Shown here piece after piece: positions 1-7,797 of a stretch of 64,000 nt of DNA (within the stretch, counting starts at the first letter, position 1; each line of letters starts with the position of its first letter). Made by a program: the position numbers and the translations under genes. Below the pieces are notes generated by a model. The model saw only the letters and a list, made by a program, of their open reading frames with translations, had not been told where the DNA came from and searched no databases. This DNA comes from DASPWW01 sp963841715 (lineage in GTDB: Bacteria; Actinomycetota; Thermoleophilia; Solirubrobacterales; 70-9): the NCBI GenBank assembly GCA_963841715.1, contig CAWJDP010000004.1, positions 372,001 through 436,000 on the forward strand, in the 5' to 3' direction.

Positions 1-926
1 CTCGTCGCTCTCGCTCGCCTCCTGAAGCGTCGCCGCGAGCGCTGTCCAGTCCGCCGAGGCCTCGGCCGCGAGGCGGGCCTCGTCGTAGCCGGCCTCGTCG
101 AGGAACTCCGAGTACATGCGCCTGAAGTTGCCTCCGCCTGTCCCGCGCCGCTCGATCACCTGGTAGCAGAAGCGCGCGCACCACTCCCAGTCCTCGGCGG
201 CCTCGGGCCAATCCCCGACCTCGACCGCGAACCGGCGCAGCGCCGGCAGGCCCTCGAAGTCGCCATGGGGGCTCTGCCCCCTCGCTCCCTCTTTGGGGGA
301 GCTCCCCCGCGGCTCGAGCATCGTCTGCGCCGCGCGCTTCACGGCGCGCGGGATCGCCTCGCGCAGGTCGGCCACCTCGGTCCCGTCGGGGACGTGGAAC
401 ATGTTCCCGGCGAGCGGGAAGACGGGGAAGTCGCCGTGGCGCGCCTCCTTGAGGCTCTCGAGCCGCGTCGTCTGCAGCTCCTCGAACCCGGTGTCCGACA
501 GGTAGGCGAGCTCGCCGTCGTACCCGACGAGCACGACCGCGTGGCCGGGGAAGTGGGCCGAGCGGCCGTAGTGGTCGAGGTGGTAGAGGTCGGTGAGCAG
601 GAGCGCCGGACGGCCCGAGTCGACGACCTCGCGGGCGAGCTCCCACGAGCGCTCGGGGTCCTCGTCCGTCTCGAGCTGCATCGGCGCGCTCGTCAGCTCG
701 ACGAACTGCTCCTCGAGCCGCGCCGTGCGCCCGTTGGTGAACCGCGACGGGGACTGCCCGTCGAGGACGACGTAGTAGAAGCACGCGCCCGCGCCGAGCC
801 CGAACGCCATCGCCTCCGAGTACTCGCGGCCGTGGAAGGCGAGCAGGTTGCGGAGCGCGGTCGAGCCGCAGTGGTTGCCGGGCACGTGGGTGTACCCGGC
901 GACCATCGTCGTCTCAGTCGCCGCCA
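1..926 (-). CDS. BtrH N-terminal-domain / DUF4872-like protein, C-terminus cut by window edge
   Basis: This gene reads leftward from ATG 926 and runs open off the window, with 308 codons visible. The N-terminus carries GNHCGSTALRN (Cys20), the conserved start of the BtrH N-terminal domain, a papain-like acyltransferase fold named after the butirosin enzyme, followed by AFGLGAG and a later HFPGHAVVLVGYD block. BtrH-type proteins move acyl groups from carrier proteins; the substrate here is unknown and no biosynthetic cluster is visible. Near codons 205-222 the reading frame runs through a low-complexity palindromic stretch (267-308) that looks inserted. An alternative start is ATG 905 (Met8). 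Family confidence is good, function is inference. Confidence 0.75.
267..308. repeat. In-frame GC palindrome pair inside the BtrH-like gene
   Basis: Two dyads sit almost back to back: GGGGGC-TCT-GCCCCC (267-281) and the self-complementary GGGGGAGCTCCCCC (295-308). The stretch keeps the host gene open and encodes a Gly/Ser/Pro-rich linker between two conserved-looking segments. It resembles a small palindromic insertion tolerated in a loop. Confidence 0.5.
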
Positions 927-953
927 TCGCGGTGGATTGTTCCCGATTGGCGA

Positions 954-2042
954 TCAGGCGCGCGCCGCGCCCCCGAGCAGCCTCACGTAGGCGACCCGGG
1001 CGCGGAAGCTGTCGCGCATCTCGGCGTTGAGCCCGTCGATGAACTCCTCGCGATAGGTCGAGTCCGTGAGCATCGCGACCGCGAAGTTGAGCCCCGTGAA
1101 GGCCGCGATCGCGCCCGAGACCCGCAGCAGCTCGCCGGCGAGCTGGAATCGGTCGCCCGCGAACTCGAAGCTGAAGATCACGTCGCCGGAGTTGCCGATC
1201 CATTGCTGGAGGACGTTGGCATGGACCGCGACGACGCCGAAGACGACGAAGAACGCCCCGACCGCGACCGCGACGAACAGCACCTGGAGCGCCTCGCTCA
1301 CGAACAGGACGAGGCCGACGTTGATGCGCTGGCGGCGATCGAGCGCGATCTTCCCCGCCTCGCGCTCGATCTCCTCGACCTCGCGCGGCAGTCGGACGGC
1401 GAGGAACAGCGACCCGAGCCCGACGAAGATCGCCGCGAGGATCGCCAGCTCGGCGCCGGACGCGTCGGAGAAGACCTGCCACATCTCGGTCGTCAGGAAG
1501 AGGACGACGGCGAAGATCATCAGCAGCGGCACCGCACGGGTGATCAGCGCCAGCGAGGCGCCGAGCTGGCTGAAGAAGCGCCCGACCGCCCAGCGGACGA
1601 TCGCGAACATCCCGTAGCCAACGATCGCGTAGATGAGCAGCAGGAGCAGAAGGTTCGCCCCAGCGGTCAGCGAGGCGACGCCGAACTCGGCCCCGAAGAC
1701 CAGCGGCAGGATCGCGGGCACGAGCACGAACGCGGCGAGCTCGACGCGCCCGACCGAACGCGGGATGGCGAAGAACGCCCGCCCGCGGACTCGGTTGACG
1801 ATCCCGATCGCGGTCAATAGGATCGCGAGCCCGCCGGCCGCGGCGGCGACGTTGCCGAGCAGCGAGAAGTTGAACGAGGTCGCGACAAGCGTCTCGCCCA
1901 GGAACATGAACGCGAGCAGCGGCACGACGCGGTTGAAGACGTCGGTCGAGGCGCGGTAGCCCTCGATGAACAGCGGCAGGCCCGCGCGGCGAAAGCCCTG
2001 CTCGTACTCGCTCAGCCGCTCGGCCTTCGTCTTCCGAGGCAT
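954..2042 (-). CDS. Uncharacterised polytopic membrane protein
   Basis: A 362-residue integral membrane protein. I chose ATG 2042 (MPRKTKAER) over an in-frame start at 2078, which adds 12 residues that look untranslated. After a charged N-terminal 40 residues there are about eight hydrophobic segments, with a charged cytoplasmic stretch (LPREVEEIEREAGK) before the last pair. The C-terminus is hydrophilic and Arg-rich. I recognise no transport signature or catalytic motif and would not assign a function. It is divergent from the PAP2 gene with 49 bases between starts, and lies 27 bases downstream of the BtrH-like start on the same strand. Confidence 0.7.
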   Translation of the reverse strand: MPRKTKAERLSEYEQGFRRAGLPLFIEGYRASTDVFNRVVPLLAFMFLGETLVATSFNFSLLGNVAAAAGGLAILLTAIGIVNRVRGRAFFAIPRSVGRVELAAFVLVPAILPLVFGAEFGVASLTAGANLLLLLLIYAIVGYGMFAIVRWAVGRFFSQLGASLALITRAVPLLMIFAVVLFLTTEMWQVFSDASGAELAILAAIFVGLGSLFLAVRLPREVEEIEREAGKIALDRRQRINVGLVLFVSEALQVLFVAVAVGAFFVVFGVVAVHANVLQQWIGNSGDVIFSFEFAGDRFQLAGELLRVSGAIAAFTGLNFAVAMLTDSTYREEFIDGLNAEMRDSFRARVAYVRLLGGAARA

Positions 2043-2079
2043 GCGGGGGATTTCACCCGGCCGCGCGGACGCCCCCACG

Positions 2080-2085
2080 TATCCT
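2080..2085 (+). promoter_or_regulatory. -10 hexamer TATCCT, leaderless start for PAP2
   Basis: TATCCT fits TANNNT and ends 6 bases before GTG 2092, placing the predicted +1 on the start codon. No Shine-Dalgarno sequence is present. Confidence 0.5.
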
Positions 2086-2091
2086 CATCCC

Positions 2092-2622
2092 GTGCTCGCG
2101 GATCTCGACATGCGCGCGCTGCGCGCGATGCGCACGCGCGGCCACCAGCCCGCAGTCGAGCGAACGATGCAGGCGCTCGGGACCGCGGGCGAGTGGGGCG
2201 CGATTTGGGCCGCGACCGGCGTCACCGCAGCGGCTGTCGACCCGCGGCGCAGACGGCAGTGGCTGACGGCGGCGGCGGTCGGCCCAGTCGCGATCGGCCT
2301 CAACTACGCGGTCAAGCTCGCGGTCCACCGCAGCCGGCCGGAGCTCAAGGGACTTCCGCCGCTCGCCGGCGCCCCGAGCAGGCACTCGTTCCCCTCCGCG
2401 CACGCGACCTCGTCCGTCGCGGCGGCGATCGCGATGTCGCGCGTCGCTCCAGGCGCGGCGCCGGCGCTGTTCGCGCTCGCGGCGGCGATGTGCGTCACCC
2501 GCCCATACCTCGGGATGCACTACCCCTCCGATGTCCTCGCCGGTGTCGCGCTCGGCGCCGCGCTAGGCCGCGCCGTACCCGGGCTCGAGCACGATCCCGA
2601 CGGCGCTCCAGCCACACAGTGA
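2092..2622 (+). CDS. PAP2-family phosphatase
   Basis: A 176-residue membrane phosphatase of the type-2 phosphatidic acid phosphatase family. The three signature blocks are intact: K75-x6-RP (KLAVHRSRP), FPSAH at 100-104, and R137-x5-H143-x3-D147 (RPYLGMHYPSD). The His in the second and third blocks form the phospho-His catalytic dyad. Hydrophobic helices surround them, so the active site faces the outer side of the membrane, and undecaprenyl pyrophosphate or a phospholipid phosphate is a likely substrate. GTG 2092 is chosen because a -10 hexamer sits 6 bases upstream; longer in-frame starts fall inside the divergent gene. The stop overlaps the GTG of ychF (GTGA). Confidence 0.88.
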   Translation: MLADLDMRALRAMRTRGHQPAVERTMQALGTAGEWGAIWAATGVTAAAVDPRRRRQWLTAAAVGPVAIGLNYAVKLAVHRSRPELKGLPPLAGAPSRHSFPSAHATSSVAAAIAMSRVAPGAAPALFALAAAMCVTRPYLGMHYPSDVLAGVALGAALGRAVPGLEHDPDGAPATQ

Positions 2623-3692
2623 AGATCGGGATCGTCGGGCTGCCGAACGCCGGCAAGACGACGCTGTTCAACGCGCTCACCGCGGCGGGCGCCGAGACGG
2701 CGGGGTATCCGTTTACGACCGTCGATCCCAACGTCGCCGTCGTCGCCGTCCCCGACGAACGCCTCCCGGCCGTCGCCGCGTCGGCCGGCGCGTCGCCACT
2801 CGTTTTCGAGACGATCGAGTTCCACGACATCGCCGGGCTCGTGCGCGGGGCGGCCGAGGGCGAGGGCCTCGGGAACAAGTTCCTCGCCGCGATCCGCGAG
2901 ACCGATGCGATCTGCCACGTCGTCCGTGCGCACGGTGACGACGGCGTCCCGCACCCTGAAGGAAGCGCCGACCCCGCGCGCGACATCGAGACCGTCGAGG
3001 CGGAGCTGCTGCTCGCTGACCTCGAACAGGCCGAGGGCCGGCTGGAGCGCGTCCGCAAGCAGGCGCATTCCGGCGAGGCGGCGGCGATCGCCGAGGAAGG
3101 GTGGCTCGAGGAGGTCATCGCCGCGCTCGGCGAGGGCCGCCCGGTGCGGAGCGTCCCCGTGCCCGAAGCCGCGGAGGGCGCGGCGGAGCGGCTGCAGGCG
3201 CTGAGCTCGAAGCCGGTGCTCTACGTCGTCAACGTCGACGAGGGCGAGGCCGCGGTTCCCGCCGACGTCGCGAGCGCGGCCGAGGGAGCCGGCGCCGGCG
3301 CGGTCGCGATCAGCGCCCGGATCGAGTCAGAGCTCGCCGAGCTCGCCGGCGACGAGGCGGAGGAGATGCGCGCGGAGCTTGGACTCGAGGCGTCGACGCT
3401 CGCACGCCTCGTGCGCGCCGCGTGGGACCTGCTCGACCTGGTCACGTTCTTCACCGCGCACGAGGGAAGCGACGCCACCGCGCGCTCGCTGCCGCGCGGC
3501 GGCACCGCGTGGGACGCGGCCGGCCTCGTCCACGGCGACATCCAGGCCGGCTTCGTCCGCGCCGAGGTGATCGGATGGCGCGAGCTAGTCGACGCCGGGA
3601 GCTACGCCGCCGCCCGCGAGCGCGGCATCCTCCGCACCGAGGGGCGCGACTACGTCGTCGACGACGGCGAGGTATTGACGATCCGCCGCTAG
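2619..3692 (+). CDS. ychF: Ribosome-binding ATPase YchF (Obg/HflX superfamily)
   Basis: A 357-residue P-loop protein, close to the usual 360 of YchF. The P-loop GLPNAGKTT is at 7-15, the G2/G3 region contains FHDIAGLVRGAAEGEGLGN, and the base-recognition motif is NVDE rather than NKxD, the hallmark of YchF's preference for ATP. The C-terminal 80 residues form the TGS domain (TFFTAHEG to YVVDDGE). YchF binds the 70S ribosome and peroxiredoxin-linked stress roles are described for it. GTG 2619 overlaps the PAP2 stop by 4 bases, implying translational coupling. Confidence 0.95.
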   Translation: MKIGIVGLPNAGKTTLFNALTAAGAETAGYPFTTVDPNVAVVAVPDERLPAVAASAGASPLVFETIEFHDIAGLVRGAAEGEGLGNKFLAAIRETDAICHVVRAHGDDGVPHPEGSADPARDIETVEAELLLADLEQAEGRLERVRKQAHSGEAAAIAEEGWLEEVIAALGEGRPVRSVPVPEAAEGAAERLQALSSKPVLYVVNVDEGEAAVPADVASAAEGAGAGAVAISARIESELAELAGDEAEEMRAELGLEASTLARLVRAAWDLLDLVTFFTAHEGSDATARSLPRGGTAWDAAGLVHGDIQAGFVRAEVIGWRELVDAGSYAAARERGILRTEGRDYVVDDGEVLTIRR

Positions 3693-3710
3693 CGCTCCTC
3701 GGTCCTACAG

Positions 3711-5132
3711 CTAGCCCGCGTCGTTGACCGTGACGTGGATCGCGTCTGGCTCGACGGCGTAGTCGATCACGTTCTCGGCGCGGAGGCGGTCGAGGACGAA
3801 CTGGAACGCCGCCGCCTCGCGGCCGCTCTCGTACCGGCGGGCGATGTCGAACGCCCACCCGGTCGTGTGCAGCGAGTACGACTGCGTCGCCTCGGGATTC
3901 GAGCCGGCGAGCAGCGCCTGGTAGTCGCCGTCGCGGACCGCGCTCGTGACGATCAGCTTCCCGCCGCCGATCTTGTGCACGAGGTTTGACATGTAGACGA
4001 GCGTCGCCAGCGCCTGCGGCTCGAGCCCGCGGTATATGGCCGGGTTCTGGCCGAGCCTTGGCGCGTGGCTCCCGAGCCCGGGTGAGACCGTGTAGTTGAG
4101 CGCCGAGCTCTCCGGGATCGGCCACAGCTGACCCAGAACCCACCCGCGCTGGAGCTCCCCGGGATCGGCGTAGGTGTCGGTCTGGTCCGGCGGATGGAAG
4201 ACCTCCTCCTGCGTCGAGCGCTGCTCCTGGAGGCGGGCAATCCGCGCGAGTCGGGCGCGATCGCTGCGGTACAGGGTCATGATGTTCGCCGCAGCGAGCA
4301 CCTTCCAGTAGTAGGTCGACGACTCATCCCCGAACGCCGCCAGCAGGTTCCACGTCTTCGGGTGCTGGAGCGGCGAGGAGCCGAAGAAGAGCTGTCCGTA
4401 GGTGAGCCCGTTCGCCGCGACCTGCCCGGCGATCTTCCCCTTGCCGGCGCCGTGCCCGAGGTAGGTCCGGATCACGCGCTCGAGGTTCCCGATCCCCATG
4501 TGGTAGCTCTCGATCGCGAGGTCCTCGGAGCCGAAGCGGCGCTTCGCGATCGCCAGGTACCGCCCCTCCCCCTCGATCGCCCTCGCCGGGTCGAAGCGGT
4601 CGTCGACGCGCGCGCGCTGCTGCTCGAGCCGGCGGATCTGGCCGGGCCGGGCGCGGCTCGCGGCGCGGCGGATCGCCGCCGTCAGCTTCAGGCTCTTCGT
4701 GAGATCGACGTGCATTCCGAGCAGCGCGGTCGCCGTGCTCGGGACGATCTGGGCGAGCCCCGCAGCCGACTCGGGGTCGCGGGTAGCGATCGCGTCCGGG
4801 CGCCCATCGCTCTCGAGGTAGATCACCGCCTCGAGCAGGTCCGGGTCGACTCCGGCGCGCGCCGCCGCGCGCTCGATCTGCGGCCGCCACTTCGCCGTCC
4901 GCCGCGCGGAGGCGAGGACGCCCCCGGGGCTGTTGACGTAGACGGCGTGGGACTCGCCCGCGGCGGCGCGCGCCTCGAACTCCGCGCGCTCGGCCGGAGC
5001 GTAGGCAAGGGCGTCGCCGCCGGGGCCGATCGGCGCCACGCCCGGTCTGGAGCTGTCCCGCTCGAAGGCGATCGCGCCGGCGAGGCCCAGACCGACGATC
5101 GCGACGATCACGGTCCACCTCACGGACCTCAT
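3711..5132 (-). CDS. Secreted/anchored lytic transglycosylase with C-terminal M15-like peptidase fold
   Basis: A 473-residue murein enzyme. Residues 5-22 form a signal peptide or anchor. Residues about 80-290 are an SLT-type lytic transglycosylase domain with catalytic Glu107 in AVIYLESDGRP and the downstream AGLAQIVPSTA block. Residues about 330-473 match an M15-like carboxypeptidase fold: YSLHTTGWAFDI supplies H422 and D429 and IHVTV supplies H466, the zinc-ligand pattern of that family, together with TSAVRDGDYQ. One polypeptide may therefore cleave both glycan and peptide, or the second domain may only bind. It is divergent from the AttH-like gene with 14 bases between starts. Confidence 0.85.
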   Translation of the reverse strand: MRSVRWTVIVAIVGLGLAGAIAFERDSSRPGVAPIGPGGDALAYAPAERAEFEARAAAGESHAVYVNSPGGVLASARRTAKWRPQIERAAARAGVDPDLLEAVIYLESDGRPDAIATRDPESAAGLAQIVPSTATALLGMHVDLTKSLKLTAAIRRAASRARPGQIRRLEQQRARVDDRFDPARAIEGEGRYLAIAKRRFGSEDLAIESYHMGIGNLERVIRTYLGHGAGKGKIAGQVAANGLTYGQLFFGSSPLQHPKTWNLLAAFGDESSTYYWKVLAAANIMTLYRSDRARLARIARLQEQRSTQEEVFHPPDQTDTYADPGELQRGWVLGQLWPIPESSALNYTVSPGLGSHAPRLGQNPAIYRGLEPQALATLVYMSNLVHKIGGGKLIVTSAVRDGDYQALLAGSNPEATQSYSLHTTGWAFDIARRYESGREAAAFQFVLDRLRAENVIDYAVEPDAIHVTVNDAG

Positions 5133-5134
5133 GT

Positions 5135-5140
5135 TACGTT
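5135..5140 (+). promoter_or_regulatory. -10 hexamer TACGTT, leaderless start for the AttH-like gene
   Basis: TACGTT ends 6 bases before GTG 5147. Only 14 bases separate this start from the divergent transglycosylase ATG, so there is no room for a leader with a ribosome-binding site. Confidence 0.55.
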
Positions 5141-5146
5141 CACGCG

Positions 5147-6139
5147 GTGCGCAGCCGGGCCAGATTTCCAGACGTCGGCGAGAAGTCGGGGCACTACGAG
5201 AGCTTCTACATCAAGGCCGTGCGGCCCGGCGGCGGCCTCGGGCTGTGGCTCCGGCACACGGTCCACAAGCGGCCGCGCGCACACCCCACCGCCGCGCTCT
5301 GGTTCGTGCTCTTCGACGCCGATGCCGACGAGCCCGTGACGGCGACGAAGGCGACGTTCCCCCACACCGAGCTCGCGAACGACGCCAGGACCTACATCAA
5401 GGTCGACGGCGCGATGCTCGTACCGGGGCGGGCGACCGGCGAGATTCGCACCCACGCGCTCGATGCGAGCTGGGATCTCACATTCACCGACGACGGCGAG
5501 CCGATGAACCACCTTCCGTATGAGTGGATGTACTCGGCGCCGCTGCCGCGAACGAAGTTCCTGAGCCCGTACGCGGAGGCCCTGTTCAGCGGTCCGCTGA
5601 AGGTCGGCGAGCGCGAGATCACGCTCGAGGAATGGCCGGGGATGATCGGCCACAACTGGGGCGGCGAGCACGCCGAGCGCTGGACGTGGATTCACGGCGC
5701 CGACTTCGCCGGCCACCCGGACGCGCGCTTCGACCTCGCAGCCGGCAGGATCAAGGTCGGCCCGTGGACGACCCCCTGGGTCGGCAACGGGTTCCTGATT
5801 CTCGACGGCGAAAGGCACAGGCTGGGCGGGCTCGACCGGATCCGAAGCACCAAGATCGACGACGAGCCGATCTCGTGCCGGTTCGAGATGGAGGGAGACG
5901 ACCTCGCGGTGCGAGGGCGCGTCAGCGCCCCGGACAGGAACGTCGTCGCCTGGGTCTACGCCGACCCCGACGGCGGCGAGCACAACACCCTCAACTCCTC
6001 GATCGCCGACCTCGAGCTGACGGTGGAACGCAAGGGCGCGGAACCTCAGCAGCTCCGCGTCAACGCCGGCGCGGCGTACGAGATCGGGATGCGCGAGACC
6101 GACCACGGCGTCCCGCTGCAGCCGTACGCGGACGGCTGA
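5147..6139 (+). CDS. AttH/CrtC-like (tocopherol-cyclase-type) lipocalin-fold protein
   Basis: A 330-residue protein resembling the AttH / hydroxyneurosporene synthase (CrtC) group. The diagnostic element is GHNWGGEHAERWTWIHG near residues 167-183, the conserved Asn-Trp-Gly and Trp-Trp pattern between the two lipocalin-like halves. YEWMYSAPLPRTKFLSPY fits the N-terminal half. CrtC hydrates carotenoid ends, but many homologues are uncharacterised and no carotenoid genes are nearby, so the reaction is not assigned. It starts at a leaderless GTG and ends in a strong hairpin. Confidence 0.75.
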   Translation: MRSRARFPDVGEKSGHYESFYIKAVRPGGGLGLWLRHTVHKRPRAHPTAALWFVLFDADADEPVTATKATFPHTELANDARTYIKVDGAMLVPGRATGEIRTHALDASWDLTFTDDGEPMNHLPYEWMYSAPLPRTKFLSPYAEALFSGPLKVGEREITLEEWPGMIGHNWGGEHAERWTWIHGADFAGHPDARFDLAAGRIKVGPWTTPWVGNGFLILDGERHRLGGLDRIRSTKIDDEPISCRFEMEGDDLAVRGRVSAPDRNVVAWVYADPDGGEHNTLNSSIADLELTVERKGAEPQQLRVNAGAAYEIGMRETDHGVPLQPYADG

Positions 6140-6164
6140 AGGCCCGCCGTCAGCCGGCGGGCTT
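6140..6164 (+). terminator. Hairpin terminator after the AttH-like gene
   Basis: GCCCGCCG (6142-6149) pairs with CGGCGGGC (6155-6162) around a 5-base loop, flanked by AA and TT, starting right after the stop codon. The same bases encode the end of the SnoaL-like remnant on the other strand. Confidence 0.6.
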
Positions 6165-6272
6165 GAGGCCTGCCTCGCGGCGGGCTTGCGCGAGGTCACT
6201 GTGCGTGCGCTGCTCGACGATGAAGCCGTCGGCGAGCCGGAACAGCCACGAGCGCGCGGGGTATTGCGTTCT
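6150..6272 (-). pseudogene. SnoaL/NTF2-like gene remnant (C-terminal about 40 codons)
   Basis: In the leftward frame ending at TGA 6150-6152, the codons give ARSWLFRLADGFIVEQRTHS and then DLAQARREAGLKPAG. That is the typical last strand and helix of SnoaL-like proteins (aromatic-Arg-x-x-Asp-Gly-x-Ile-Val-Glu, then a helix ending in EAGL). Nearly all third codon positions are G or C, so it evolved as coding DNA. An in-frame TAG at 6273-6275 and the lack of any ATG, GTG or TTG in the stretch mean it cannot be translated. The promoter of the aldehyde dehydrogenase gene now occupies the upstream side. Confidence 0.6.
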
Positions 6273-6273
6273 C

Positions 6274-6279
6274 TAGGCT
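6274..6279 (+). promoter_or_regulatory. Possible -10 TAGGCT for the aldehyde dehydrogenase
   Basis: TAGGCT predicts +1 near 6286 and a leader of about 33 bases containing a strong GAGGAGG ribosome-binding site 6 bases before ATG 6319. Confidence 0.35.
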
Positions 6280-6318
6280 GGGGGTAGGCACGAAGCAGGC
6301 CGAGCGAGGAGGCGAGCA

Positions 6319-7764
6319 ATGGCGACCGAGACCGTTGTAGCGACCGACCACCAGCTTCTCGTCAACGGGAAGCGGATCGAGACCGGGGAGTGGTCGGAGG
6401 TCCACAGCCCCTACGACGGCACCGTCGTCGGGCGCGTGCCGAAGGGCGACGCGGCTCTGACCGCCGAGGCGATCGGGTTCGCCCAGGCGGCGTTCGAGCG
6501 CGGCGACCTCGCGCAATACGAGCGCGCCGAGCTGCTCGACCGTGCCGCGCGGCTGGTTGCCGAGCGCGAGGACGAGCTCACGCTGGCGATCGCCGCCGAG
6601 GCCGGCAAGCCGGTGAAGACTGCGCGCGTCGAGGCACAGCGCTGCGTCAACACGCTCACCTTCTCAGCCGTTGAGGCGCGGACGCTCAGCGGCGAGTCGG
6701 TGCCGATGGAGGCGTCGGCGACCGGGGCCGGCAAGCTCGGGATCGTCCTCCGCCTGCCGTACGGGGTCGTCGGCGCGATCAGCCCGTTCAACTTCCCGCT
6801 CAACCTCGTCGCCCACAAGCTCGGCCCCGCGATCGCGGCGGGGAACGCCGTCGTCCTCAAGCCCGCGGGCCAGACGCCGATCTCGGCGATCAAGCTCGCG
6901 GAGATCTTCGTCGACGCCGGGATCCCGGACGGGTGGCTGAACGTCATCTGCGGACCGGGCTCCGAGGTCGGCAACGCGATCGTCGAGGACGACCGCATCG
7001 GCGCGATCAGCTTCACGGGTTCGGCCCCGGTCGGGTGGGACATCCGCGCGAAGGCAGCGCGGAAGCAGGTCAACCTCGAGCTCGGCTCGAACGCGCCCCT
7101 GATCGTCCACTCCGACGGCGACTGGGAGAAGGCCGCCGACGGCGCCAAGCTCCACGCCTTCTCCCACGCCGGCCAGAGCTGCATCTCGATCCAGCGAATC
7201 CTGCTCCATGAAGAGATCGCGGACGCGTTCACCGAGCGCTTCGTCTCCAACGCCGAGAGCCTGGTCGTCGGCGACCCGCTCGACGAGAACACCGACGTCG
7301 GGCCGCTGATCTCACCTGGCGACCGCGACCGCGTGAAGTCGTGGATCGACGAGGCGAAGGACGCGGGAGGCGCGGTCCTGACCGGTGGAGAGCTGACCGA
7401 CGAGGGACGCTGCCTCGAGCCAACCGTCCTGCGCGAGCCGCCGCGTGACGCGAAGGTGTGGTGCGACGAGATCTTCGGTCCCGTCGCGACCGTGCACACG
7501 TTCTCGGACTTCGACGAGGCGATCACGATGGCGAACGACTCGCGCTTCGGGCTCCAGGCCGGGGTGTTCACGCGCGATATCGGGCTCGGGATCGACGCCG
7601 GCCGCCGGCTCGAGTTCGGCGGCGTGCTGATCAACGAGGTCCCGACGTTCCGCGCCGACCAGATGCCCTACGGCGGCGTCAAGGACTCGGGCAACACCCG
7701 CGAGGGCCCGGCGTACGCGGTTCGCGAGCTGACCGAGGAGCGCTTCATCACGCTCCAGGGCTAG
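6319..7764 (+). CDS. NAD(P)-dependent aldehyde dehydrogenase
   Basis: A 481-residue cytoplasmic ALDH-superfamily enzyme oxidising an aldehyde to the acid. The general-base Glu254 lies in LELGSNAP and the nucleophile Cys288 in AGQSCISIQR; the Rossmann part has ISPFNFPLNLVAHK and FTGSAPVGW, and the C-terminal MPYGGVKDSG block is intact. The overall pattern is closest to lactaldehyde / phosphonoacetaldehyde / succinate-semialdehyde type enzymes; the substrate cannot be fixed from sequence. The gene is monocistronic, with GAGGAGG before ATG 6319, and converges with the permease gene 33 bases downstream. It could act on aldehydes from the decarboxylase at 58423, but that is speculation. Confidence 0.92.
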   Translation: MATETVVATDHQLLVNGKRIETGEWSEVHSPYDGTVVGRVPKGDAALTAEAIGFAQAAFERGDLAQYERAELLDRAARLVAEREDELTLAIAAEAGKPVKTARVEAQRCVNTLTFSAVEARTLSGESVPMEASATGAGKLGIVLRLPYGVVGAISPFNFPLNLVAHKLGPAIAAGNAVVLKPAGQTPISAIKLAEIFVDAGIPDGWLNVICGPGSEVGNAIVEDDRIGAISFTGSAPVGWDIRAKAARKQVNLELGSNAPLIVHSDGDWEKAADGAKLHAFSHAGQSCISIQRILLHEEIADAFTERFVSNAESLVVGDPLDENTDVGPLISPGDRDRVKSWIDEAKDAGGAVLTGGELTDEGRCLEPTVLREPPRDAKVWCDEIFGPVATVHTFSDFDEAITMANDSRFGLQAGVFTRDIGLGIDAGRRLEFGGVLINEVPTFRADQMPYGGVKDSGNTREGPAYAVRELTEERFITLQG

Positions 7765-7797
7765 GCCCTCGGGCTAAGACGCCTCGGTTCGGCGCGC

